Source: Saturnia japonica (Eukaryota; Arthropoda; Insecta; Lepidoptera; Saturniidae). Taken from it: a DNA stretch of 64,000 bases. Both the position numbers and the translations under genes were made by a program. This document shows, piece by piece, positions 23,656-32,758 of this stretch; within the stretch, counting starts at the first letter, position 1, and each line of letters begins with the position of its first letter. The DNA is taken from positions 12,344,985 to 12,408,984 of the forward strand of contig CM065329.1 in NCBI GenBank assembly GCA_033032175.1, written 5' to 3'. The notes beneath the pieces are model-generated. The model was given only the letters and a program-made list of their open reading frames with translations, was not told where the DNA came from and did no database searches.

Positions 23656-24700
23656 TCACTCTACTTAATAAATTGGAAAATATCGGAGTTCGTGGTCACA
23701 CGTTAAACATTTTTAAGGATTACCTTTCAGACCGCACTCAGAGGGTGGTTATAAATATTATAAATGTTTGAGTTCTGAAGCCCAAATCACAGTTGGCGTT
23801 CCACAAGGTAGTATCCTCTGTCTAATCCTCTTTCAAATTTATGTTAATGATCTCTGCAATATTTCCTCTCCTCAAAGTCAGGTTTTCACATACGCCGATG
23901 ATACTGCACTCTTAGTGTATGGTTCGACGTGGTCTGAAGCTATATCTCGTGCAAAGACAGTGTTAAGACTTAGTATGGAGTGTTTATTGATTAATTCACT
24001 TACTCTTAATACTTAAAAGAGTAAATACATAGCATTTTGCTTAGGGTCACATTCCCGTCCAGCTGATGACTGGTACAACTGGTACTGGACAACTAGTATC
24101 AGAGGACATAATTGTAAACCGAACTTGATATGTAATTGTATATCGCTCACCAGAACAAATCAAATTAAATATTTAGGGATTCATTTGGACGAACATTTAA
24201 ACTGGTATTCTCATATAGACAAACTAAACACCAGACTTCGGAAGATGATATATCTTATTAAAAAACTAAGAGACTCTGCAGATATTTGCACACTTAAGAC
24301 CGTCTTTTTTTCTTTATGCGGGTCTCTTTTGACATATTGCATACCGGCTTGGGGTGGTGCATCTAAGACTGCCATTTTAAAATTAGAGAGAGCTCAGAGA
24401 GCTGTCTTGAAGTTAATCCCGTCAAAACCTTGGCGATATTCTACTGCACAGCTTTACTCTGATTGTGAGGTGTTATCTCTGAGGCAGTTGTTTGTGCTAA
24501 GGCTTACGTTAGGAAAGCATTCGAATGTATTTTTGATAATGATAATTTTAACAGCCGTAGATATAAGTTCGTTTTTTCTCTGCCAAAACATAGGACAAAA
24601 TTTGCAGAAAAACAATACTGGCTCCTTAGTTTGTTATATTATTTATCTGGAAGATAATCTTATTTATCTTATTTAATATCTACTTTATATTATTCATCAT
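23656..24700 (+). pseudogene. Third Jockey-type RT remnant (plus strand)
   Basis: It begins LLNKLENIGVRG, then VGVPQGSILCLILFQIYVND, the catalytic YADDTALLVYG, a stop near 24016, a frameshift, and IKYLGIHLDEHLNWYSHID plus the thumb/C-terminal domain with LTYCIPAWGG, to about 24530. It abuts the previous remnant head to head at the same position in the RT fold. Confidence 0.72.
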
Positions 24701-26326
24701 AAGTTCATTTGATTTACCTTATTATTGTTTTGGTGTACCTATTCTTTTATTTCCAGGATACCAATTAAAGATAGGTTTATGTATTGATGCTTTTAGATAA
24801 TTTATAACTTGATAATTTTGGTTTAATAACAGCTTTGTTAATATTTTAGGTTCGTATTGTTTACATTGCAATATTATGACAATCTCTGTCATTGATAATT
24901 CTTTGATAGTAATAGAGCATGCGCAGTTAGGAGTTTCTCAGGTATAGACAAATATTCTATCCAGGTTCTAGTTTAGCAAAATAAATCTATGATTAGATTT
25001 ATTTTGAATTTTTAAAATAAGAAAAGTCTAGTAAGGTGAAATTTTGAATTCAAACGAAAATAGAAAATTAGAACAGAGAGTATGACAGATTTTTGAGGAT
25101 CGATCTGATCATGGAATTCATTGTACGGCAGACCTTTGAATCGTAGTAACGTTCATATAATAATTATCAAGAGTTTTGATATAGTTGATACGTTTATAAT
25201 TTAAATATCTACAGTTTGATAAAATAACTATTTTTGTGGGTGAAGTACCCTACTGAAGAAGACAATAATATTCCAGGAACGTATACCTGGATTAATATAT
25301 AAATTACTGATATATATATATTTTTGTTTCGCCATATCGAGAGCTGAACGGATTCCGACGTTCCACTTGATGCAGCGACGTCTTCACTTGTACTGAGCTT
25401 GTTCATACGGCTCACACCACGTTGTCCGCTGAGGGCGAGCCTCGTGATTCAACCTTGTTTGGCCTACCTACTCAACACGGAGAGATCCTAGGCAAGGATC
25501 TCTACGCTGAGCTGTCGGAGCAAGAAGAACGTCTCGGTTATGGACATTAAAATTGTGTACTAATAATTTGTAAAACCCATATTATCTGAAAATTGTAAGG
25601 TATGCTGGAAAATTATACATAACTATCCTAAATTATAAAACTATCATTCATTTTACCTACGTTTAGTTTATTCTCTATCTCTCTTCTTACCTAAATTAAA
25701 TTTTAATCATAATAAGTTCTAGAATTTATAACAAAATTAAATATTTTTCATCTAAATAAACACAAATGTAAAATGAAATTAAAAGAATGGATTCTTACAC
25801 TAAACTATAATGACACTGAACAGCTTTTGTTAGCCAATTAATATGCCTATCATTCAACCTCGCATTTCTTGCAATTAGAATCTTTCTAACTTACAACTAT
25901 CTTCATATTCTTATGTACCCACGCATTCACACACACACACACACACACTTCTCAACGACGCCTATTGGAATATAATTAAACAAAGTGTGTAGCGTGAACA
26001 CAGGACCGCAGTCAGAGTGGGCTCTGGGGCCACGTGGCCGATTAACCCACTGTGAGAGGCACGTCGGCGCGTCGGCGTGGGGTAGGCGAGGCGATGTTCC
26101 AACAGAACACAGCTTCGATTCTGACGTGTACTGCAATAATAAGTATTTAGAATCGTGTATGGTGAAATAATTTTATATTAATTTTTGTTAGTCTACCTTT
26201 CTGTCTGCTTGTTTTGTGTCTCTTACCTGTCGTTTTTTCCGTTGCATCCGGTTTGAAATCACAACGATTCTAAAGAAGTTTCACTTCAAAAATCGGTTGT
26301 CTGTAAAGTCGGTTTACTGACGATAG
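24701..26326. other. AT-rich intergenic or intronic DNA, no gene seen
   Basis: Mostly AT-rich. A more GC-rich patch at about 25330-25560 has no family motif in any frame that I recognise. An (AC)n microsatellite lies at 25928-25948. Another GC-rich patch at 26010-26110 is open for about 60 codons but has no recognisable product. Confidence 0.45.
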
Positions 26327-27119
26327 TTGAACGTGACAACGTCATAAGAAAATACTGATGGAATGGTATCATTTTTCAAAAAAAAAAAAAAAAAAAATTT
26401 ATAGTTTTGTCAATTATAGTATAACCTACAATCGCTGCACTAGCGGATCGATGCTATTTATTTATTTACATAATTGGATGGCCAGTGGCCAATACACAAA
26501 AATAACATTATAATTAAAAAAAAAAATTGATACATTTATCAGTGTATTATGCCTTTGAAGGCCACCACCGCATGCTTTAATAATAACCTAAACAAATTAA
26601 AAACAAATGATAAACAATAATAATGCATGCTTTACAATCACAATAAAATTAACAATCCACAGTACAATAAAATAAAAATAAAACAAACACTATAATAAAA
26701 TAAAACAATTAATACAATAATTTATTTTAATGATGAAAGCACGAATATTCGATAATATATCACTGAACATGTATTTAATATAGAAAGAATCATTACCTTT
26801 ATCGCCGCAATTATCGTTGCTATAAACAATTGACACCACATTCACTTTTCACTGCACTTCATACTTGACGAAAACATGTAAATGTATTATCGTATAGCAG
26901 CTGTCCACGCGAACGCATCGCTCACTCAAGTAGGAGAGAGACAGATAACGAACGCTGTCGAACGCGGAGGCCGATTGTGCCTCTTTGTCGCTCGTTCCGC
27001 GCTCTCGCTTGCACTTCAAGCTTTAAATGGAACGCCTCAGAGCGAGGTAACGCCACATGAGTCATGTTTTATCGTGCGTGCAGCCGGCTCCATCGAATTA
27101 TAAGACGTTGTCACGTCAA
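26327..27119. repeat. Possible short element bounded by ~24-bp inverted repeats
   Basis: Left end 26327-26350 (TTGAACGTGACAACGTC...) and right end 27095-27119 are imperfect inverted repeats sharing CGTGACAACGTC. The 793-bp interval has no ORF of note, an AT-rich middle with long A runs and a GC-rich right part (26880-27090). It could be a non-autonomous DNA transposon. I see no convincing target duplication, so this remains tentative. Confidence 0.3.
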
Positions 27120-27147
27120 AAGTCCGAGAGAGTATACATGCATTTTC

Positions 27148-27260
27148 TAAGGAACACCCACAATAAGCATTTTTGTCTTTAAAATAACCGGGAACGGGAA
27201 GCAAAATTCACGCGGGCATTCTGTAGTCCACGTGAGCGAAGCCACGGGAACAGCTAGTAT
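27148..27260 (+). repeat. Dispersed repeat tail (second copy)
   Basis: Same tail as 3283-3395: CACCCACAATAAGCAT at the left, GCGAAGCCACGGG and ACAGCTAGT at the right. Confidence 0.5.
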
Positions 27261-27555
27261 AAAATATATTTGTAAATGTTATGAAATATATATTTTTTCA
27301 GTTTTTATCTGAATTTCATTAACATAAACCATTTTAGGCACTTATATCTTTTAAATTGTAGTATATTATTGTCGGAATGCGACAATATTTTTTTTTTCCA
27401 ACTATCCAAGCGAGGAATTGGTCATTGTGCGCTACGTCTACTAGGTCCCAGCAGGAAGGTAGTTAAACCTAAAGGTAAGGAAGTTAAGGTGTGACAGTAC
27501 AGCAAGGTGAGTTATAATGACAATCACCCTTGAACAAAAACAATAATTTTATTTA
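27261..27555. other. No gene seen
   Basis: AT-rich spacer between two oppositely oriented repeat tails. No coding signal. Confidence 0.4.
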
Positions 27556-28110
27556 TGTACTACCTGTGCCCGTGGCTTCGCTCAAGTAGACAAAGAATGC
27601 CCGCGCGAATCTTGCTCCCCCGCTCCCGGCTATTTTAAAGACAAAAATGCTTATTGTGAGTGTTACTTAAAAGATAGATATATACTCTTCCGGACTTTTT
27701 TGTAGGTCTTTTAATTGCCTATAATTATGTTATAGATTAATTTGTTATATCTCTTGTAGTTTACTCAGCATAAGCCATTTAAGCGCTCGAGTTGTTTCAC
27801 CATGACAAGTTTTTTTTTTATTTCCGCGAAACCCTATTATTTTTTCAAAATAAAAGTACCCTAAGTTACTTCTTCTAACATCAGCTATCTGCCAGTAAAA
27901 GTCCCGTCAAAGTCGGTGCAAGCTTTTCGGATATTTCCTGGAACAAACAAGCATATAGAAAGTCAGACAGACAGAAAAAAATATGTATAAAAAATTGATT
28001 TTTTGTTATAGGTATCGTATATACTATCATATGCATTTATTAAACAAACTATTATTTTGACATTACAAACAGACATTTCAAATTTACTAATTGTATGTAT
28101 ATAGATGAGG
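27556..28110 (-). repeat. Dispersed repeat D, uninterrupted inverse copy
   Basis: On the minus strand this reads through the sites that hold LTRs in the other copies: TATATACGATACCTATAAC at about 28005-28025 is the empty form of the target at 3614/4911. The tail at 27560-27670 (rc ...GCGAAGCCACGGGCAC) matches the tails at 3283-3395 and 27148-27260. It serves as the reference pre-insertion allele for this window. Confidence 0.55.
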
Positions 28111-28639
28111 ACGGCTTAAAGTAAACACTTATTTATGTATTGAGGACAAGTTAAAGTAAACACATGGAAATATTATAATTATTTAAGTAATAATAATGTA
28201 TAATTAATTCACAAAAGTTTACTATAAAATGTTAGCGACGAGTTATCAAACATTCAGTAATTACTTATTAACAGTTTAGTATTTCCTAAGAGAGTGTAAC
28301 AAATAGAAAACCGAACAATGAAGGTTCCTACAATTTTATCTGCGGTAGGTGTTCTTACTAAATACTCGCATTTTCTGATGGTTTTGATTGCGTAACATTA
28401 TCTACTTATCATAGGAGTTATTCTTATCGGTTGTTTCTAGTTTATTAGATACTTCTAAGGGGTTCTACTTTAACTAATCCAGTTCCGCCAGTATTTTCAA
28501 AAACATGTTCAGAATCTTTATCTGTTGAATGATATAAATGTAGTCAGGTGAATTATATAACTTAAATTATTTTTATTGTGATACGGTTTTGTTAGAGGTA
28601 TCGAATTGTTTTGGAGTTTAATTCTATGGGTAATTCGTT
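28111..28639. other. No gene seen
   Basis: AT-rich spacer. No motif or long frame. Confidence 0.4.
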
Positions 28640-28735
28640 GTTAATGAATCCTCCCAAGCCCGGTGGTGTTTCAAAAGCCTTTAATCGTTCCAGGGCCCTT
28701 AAGGCTAACAGTGTAGTCAGTTCAAATAAACAAAT
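28640..28735 (+). repeat. Fragment related to the J element 3' end
   Basis: The stretch with AAGCCCGGTG, CCAGGGCCCTTAAGGC and GCTAACAGTGTAGTCAGTTC resembles the last ~85 bp of J before its poly(A) (36090-36177: AAGTCCGGTG..., AGGGCCCCTAAGGC, GCTAACAGTGTAGTCAGTTC). Here an A-rich stretch (AAATAAACAAATAAG) replaces the poly(A). It looks like the 3' stub of a related or truncated insertion. Confidence 0.55.
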
Positions 28736-28899
28736 AAGTTGCCCTAGGCCAAGCTGTGTGTTTTCATTAGACCATTTTCAGAATACTTTCTGTAAATTGT
28801 ATATTATACTATTTGGGGAAATCCGACTCGTGGGAACCTCCCCTCTACGGAAAATCGTAGCCAAACTACTTAATGGTGTGCTCTTGCGATGAGCATGAT

Positions 28900-29040
28900 T
28901 TCCAGAGCTGTAAGGGGTTGGGGGTTCAAAGCCGGCAACGTGCTAATGATATCTGTGGCATTATAAGTCTCCATAGCCACTTACCATCAGGCGAGCCGTA
29001 AGCTTGTTTGCCACCTTAAGACGTGGAAAACGTCCTTAAT
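28900..29040 (+). repeat. Common lepidopteran dispersed repeat core
   Basis: It contains CTTACCATCAGGCGAGCCGT and AGCTTGTTTGCCACC, a core found very widely in moth and butterfly genomes at the end of SINE/LINE-type repeats. The family is not determined. Confidence 0.45.
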
Positions 29041-29710
29041 AGCGCTAATATGCAAAATGAAGCAAACAAACCTTATAGATAATTATAGACCTATACCTAC
29101 ACACATATTGTCTATCATTGCTTCAAATTCAACTAAATGTGTTAAATAGTTATCAATGTATTAGAAGTTACAGCTTTTCGGATTATGATAAGACAGAATG
29201 TAGCATATAAAAAGGAACAGTAGGTAATAAGCCTAAATATTTCGGTTTCGTGCAAAAACGTTTGCTTCAAGACAATTGCACGAACTGAAAATGTGCTTTA
29301 TTTATATTATTATATTGTAAAGAAATATTCATGTGATAATAGTTCACTCTATCATAAAATATAAATAATAACTATTTTAAACTCTATCTCTAAAATTAAT
29401 CTTTATACTTAGAACAAAATCTTTTGTACTATTATAACGAAACAATATAAATTTATCTCTGGGTGTATTTTGAGATTTTTAAATAATATTACATACCAGT
29501 ATATATATACTAAAACCCATGTTAAACTGTATTTTAATTTAAATTGTTTGAAAAATACTAAGGTCACTGATAAATTATTATTTAATATTATTTCGAGAAT
29601 AGTGATATTTTTATAGAATTAACAATAACTAAGTATATTGTTTATAGATTCTCGCAAGCTTGATGGTTGCCTCGATCAGTAAGTACAATTTATTTTATTA
29701 ATTCTGGTAT
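29041..29710. other. AT-rich sequence up to the gap; one possible tiny exon
   Basis: Mostly AT-rich and non-coding. Just before the gap, TTTATAG at 29641-29647 and GTAAGT at 29679 bracket 31 bp (29648-29678) that could read SRKLDGCLD, a residue pattern seen near calcium-binding EGF modules. An exon this short is weak evidence on its own. Confidence 0.3.
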
Positions 29711-29810
29711 NNNNNNNNNNNNNNNNNNNNNNNNNNNNNNNNNNNNNNNNNNNNNNNNNNNNNNNNNNNNNNNNNNNNNNNNNNNNNNNNNNNNNNNNNN
29801 NNNNNNNNNN
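29711..29810. other. Assembly gap (100 N)
   Basis: Exactly 100 N, a conventional scaffold-gap length rather than a measured size. It cuts into the EGF-like exon that follows, so the 5' end of that exon is missing. Confidence 0.98.
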
Positions 29811-29963
29811 AATGTCCAAGTAATAATGCATGTGTTCAAGGGAATTGCGTCAATCCATGTGAAGGTTTCTGTGGTACGAACGCAGAATGCTCTGTCATAA
29901 ACCATAACGCCTTGTGTCGTTGTCGCGAAGCTTATACTGGAGATCCATTCAGTCGTTGCATTG
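29811..29963 (+). CDS. Partial EGF-like exon of a Dumpy-like extracellular protein
   Basis: In the frame beginning at 29813 the exon encodes CPSNNACVQGNC, then VNPCEGFCGTNAECSVINHN, then ALCRCREAYTGDPFSRC, followed by a consensus donor GTAAGTG at 29964. The cysteine spacing (C-x6-C-x4-C, then PC-x3-C-x5-C, then CxC-x8-C) and the words NPC..CG.NA.C.V.NH and GDPF..C are characteristic of the alternating EGF/DPY modules of Dumpy, the giant zona-pellucida protein that anchors epidermis to cuticle, and its relatives. The exon begins in the gap and its neighbours are not certain. The frame ends in phase 1 at the donor. A full-length retrotransposon sits in the downstream intron. Confidence 0.75.
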
Positions 29964-30010
29964 GTAAGTGTCATAATTATTTAGATTGTGTTATTTAGAT
30001 GGCGCATCGC

Positions 30011-30023
30011 TTTACATATTAAA
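30011..30023. repeat. Target-site duplication of element J, left copy
   Basis: TTTACATATTAAA here is identical to 36239-36251, directly after the poly(A). It fixes both ends of the insertion. Confidence 0.9.
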
Positions 30024-30090
30024 GTCTCTTTTTTCGACCGCTGACGTGAACGGACGTGTCCGCTCGCGCTCTCGATCGCTTTCCGAATTA

Positions 30091-30308
30091 TCGCATTCTG
30101 CTTAAATTAGTGTTAAACTTGTTTGCTCTGATCCACGGACCCGGTCCTAGGCCTGCCGGTTCAGAGTACACAGTGTAAAGCTAGTTTTTTTAAGCCATTT
30201 CATTCGCGCTCTGCTTGTACTAGTGTACGACTTGTTTGTTTTGATCAACGGACCCGGTCCTAGGCCTGCCGGTTCAAAGCACACAGTTTTAAGCTAGTTA
30301 TTAAGCTA
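30091..30308 (+). repeat. Two ~113-bp tandem repeats in the J 5'UTR
   Basis: CGGACCCGGTCCTAGGCCTG recurs at 30136 and 30249, each copy preceded by a TCTGCTT...CTTGTTTG block and followed by GCCGGTTCA-A and ACACAG. Each contains the short palindrome GGACCCGGTCC. Tandem 5'UTR repeats often carry promoter activity in non-LTR elements; that role here is inferred. Confidence 0.65.
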
Positions 30309-30934
30309 TTCATACCGCGTGTTATAGCGAGGTCGGTGTTATTGTTGTGTAGTGAGTATCTAGGTACTCGTTGCGCGCATAGTGCCGTCTCGCTCGCACA
30401 TTTCGTGTAGCACTTCGGTGCACACGAAAAAACCGTACTTTTCAGTACGATAATAAACGCGCTTTTCAGCGCGAAATCCTGTTTCAAAAGACACGCAAAT
30501 CCACGGTTTAGTGGTCGTTCGTCGGATACCTAACGGTGCTAACGAAGACGAACGGGGCGTGACCCGAGCGCTCTCCGGTTACTTCCTTCTGAGGTAAACG
30601 ATAACTCGGACGGGCCTGGGAATCTTAGCCTTTGCCTTTTTGCATAGTTAAGCCCCAGGTGTCTCCTACCCAACCCTTCCTATCCTTACCATCCATCCTT
30701 GTGGTTGTTTGGGCGGAGCCACGGTATATACCGGCCTGCGTCCTCTGCCACAAGACTGCTAGGGACTCCCCTAGGGAAACGATAGGTACTTTCCTGTGTT
30801 TCATTACACCGTGACACACAGGTCTCATTGCTCCGGGCTCGGATAGCCCGTTAAATTCATTCGGCGTACCCCCCTGCCCTCCAGGCAGGGAGGTGAATAA
30901 ATTCACTTCCCCCGTCCTCCAAACAGCCACCGCG

Positions 30935-32758
30935 ATGGCCGAATCAAAACTCGCGGAACTAGAAATACGTTTTAGGCAGCTGGAAGCCGAAAACCAGCGC
31001 CTAGTTAATTTTATGTCCCTCCACATGCCCGAGCTCAGCAATGAGTATAGAAGTCGGTCACAGATGGCGGACTCGCTACGTCCGCAGTCAGCCAACCAGA
31101 GCGCCGTTACCGCGCACGCCATGCCCTCCACCTCCGCCGCGATCTCACCCGCCGCCGCGCCACCCGGTTTCACGCGACCCGCCTCGGTCCCTGCGACCGA
31201 GTACCCCCACCCCACTAACCTCGCAAGCGCGAGCCACGCCCCCATTAAGTCCCGAGCAAAATCGCAACAGCGATCTTTTACCCCCGGTCCCTATGGCCGC
31301 CCCGCTAAACCCGTTGCCCCCGCGGCAACCAAATCAACACCGGTGTACAACTCTTTTTCGGCCCTTCCAGCCGAAACAGAGATGGACGCACCAGTAAGTC
31401 CAACCCCTTCCTCGGAAATGGAACTCTCGCTCCACTTCCAGGAACCAATCATAATCCCGACCGAACCTACCGTGGAAAATGACGAATTCACGGTCGTCAA
31501 ATCCCGCAAACGCGCGCCCCGTGATAGCCCCGTTGAGGAAAACGCGGCTAAAACTTCAAAAACTGTTAACGGCTCTGCCGCCCCCGCACCCTCCTCCAAT
31601 ACCGACGAACCGGTCGTCGGTAAAAAGGAAAAAACCCCTCCGATAATTATCCACGACAAAACTGTCTGGACAAAGCTCACCAATGAGCTCAAAACACTAA
31701 AAATAGGCTACACCAAAGCCCGTAATACCGCGACAGGTATCTCCCTGACGATGAGCACGTCAAAATGCCATCGCAGATTGACCACCCTCCTCCGTAGTAG
31801 GAACATTCCCTACTACACTTACGCCCTCGAAGAGGAGCGTGTCCTACGGGTTGTGCTTCGGCGCATCCCAGTCGAAATCTCACCAGAGGAAGTCTTTGCC
31901 TCCATTGAAGCCCAAAAATTCCCCATCCGAGAGGTCCATCGGATGTATAATAAAGAGAAACGAGCCCTTCCAATGCTCGTGTTAATCCTAGATAAAACGC
32001 CTGAGGGCAAAAAAATATTTAACTTAGAAATTGTATGCGAGCTCTCCGGAATAACCGTAGAGCCTCCATACAAGAATTCGAAGCCCTCCCAATGCCACAA
32101 CTGCCAGTTGTACGGACACTCTGCCCGCAACTGCTTCCTTCGTCCGAGGTGCGTTAAGTGCCTCGAAGACCACCCAACCAGGGAGTGCACGCGTCAGCGT
32201 GACTCTAACACCCCCCCGAGCTGCGTACTATGCAGGGAGGAGGGACATCCTGCGAACTATCGCGGATGCCCCAAGGCCCCGCACACCATGCACCCCCGCC
32301 GCCCTGGGCAGGCTGCCCCTCAGCGGGCACCCCCCGCCTCAGGGCCCCGGGCGCAGCAACCTCTGCTCAATCCAGAGGTCTTTCCGTCCCTCCCTGCCCC
32401 CCGCCGCACTCAGGCGACCGTAGGCCCTCCCGCACCCCAGGTGCAGCCCAAACCCGTGCGTTCGACTCAGAACGCATGGGCCCCCAAACCACAGCCCCTT
32501 ATGGCTATGGACATCCCCGCGCCCCGCGCTCCAGCGCCCCACGCCCCAGCACCACGCGCTCCAGCGTCCCGCGTCACCACAATGGATGACCTTATGTTAT
32601 CGCTCATTCGTGAGCATGAGATACGCGAAGTCCTCGCATACAAGACCCATATGGAGCAGTACGGTTTCGTCGAAACCATAGCTGCCTTTCCCCGGCTCGT
32701 AGAGACGTTACAGCGTCTCGATCGCGAAGCCGCCAACCTCAGGCCTCTCAATGGCTAA
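30935..32758 (+). CDS. J ORF1: zinc-knuckle nucleic-acid-binding protein
   Basis: 607 residues. I chose ATG 30935 (CACCGCGATGG, good Kozak context) over the upstream GTG at 30893. The N-terminus is a short coiled coil (AELEIRFRQLEAENQRL), followed by a long Pro/Ala/Ser-rich linker. A domain of the type that precedes zinc knuckles in Jockey-group ORF1s spans about residues 260-380 (VLRVVLRRIPVEISPEEV, MLVLILDKTPEGKKIF). Three CCHC-like knuckles follow at about 387-445: CHNCQLYGHSARNC, CVKCLEDHPTREC and CVLCREEGHPANYRGC. The tail is proline-rich with APRAPAP-type repeats (about 32510-32570, variable against the older copy). Its role by family is to coat the element RNA and chaperone target-primed reverse transcription. 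The stop TAA lies inside ATGGCTAA, overlapping the ORF2 start. Confidence 0.9.
   Translation: MAESKLAELEIRFRQLEAENQRLVNFMSLHMPELSNEYRSRSQMADSLRPQSANQSAVTAHAMPSTSAAISPAAAPPGFTRPASVPATEYPHPTNLASASHAPIKSRAKSQQRSFTPGPYGRPAKPVAPAATKSTPVYNSFSALPAETEMDAPVSPTPSSEMELSLHFQEPIIIPTEPTVENDEFTVVKSRKRAPRDSPVEENAAKTSKTVNGSAAPAPSSNTDEPVVGKKEKTPPIIIHDKTVWTKLTNELKTLKIGYTKARNTATGISLTMSTSKCHRRLTTLLRSRNIPYYTYALEEERVLRVVLRRIPVEISPEEVFASIEAQKFPIREVHRMYNKEKRALPMLVLILDKTPEGKKIFNLEIVCELSGITVEPPYKNSKPSQCHNCQLYGHSARNCFLRPRCVKCLEDHPTRECTRQRDSNTPPSCVLCREEGHPANYRGCPKAPHTMHPRRPGQAAPQRAPPASGPRAQQPLLNPEVFPSLPAPRRTQATVGPPAPQVQPKPVRSTQNAWAPKPQPLMAMDIPAPRAPAPHAPAPRAPASRVTTMDDLMLSLIREHEIREVLAYKTHMEQYGFVETIAAFPRLVETLQRLDREAANLRPLNG

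Noticed and set aside
23640..23670. Twin-priming inversion within one element
   Set aside because: Both halves encode the same RT region with different sequences, so they are not complementary pieces of one element.
29667..29974. Open frames of 77 and 94 codons crossing the N gap on either strand
   Set aside because: They exist only because N is not read as a stop. The supported frame is the plus-strand EGF exon beginning after the gap.
30893..30934. Upstream GTG start for J ORF1
   Set aside because: ATG at 30935 has good context and begins the coiled-coil region; initiation at GTG is unlikely in an insect mRNA.
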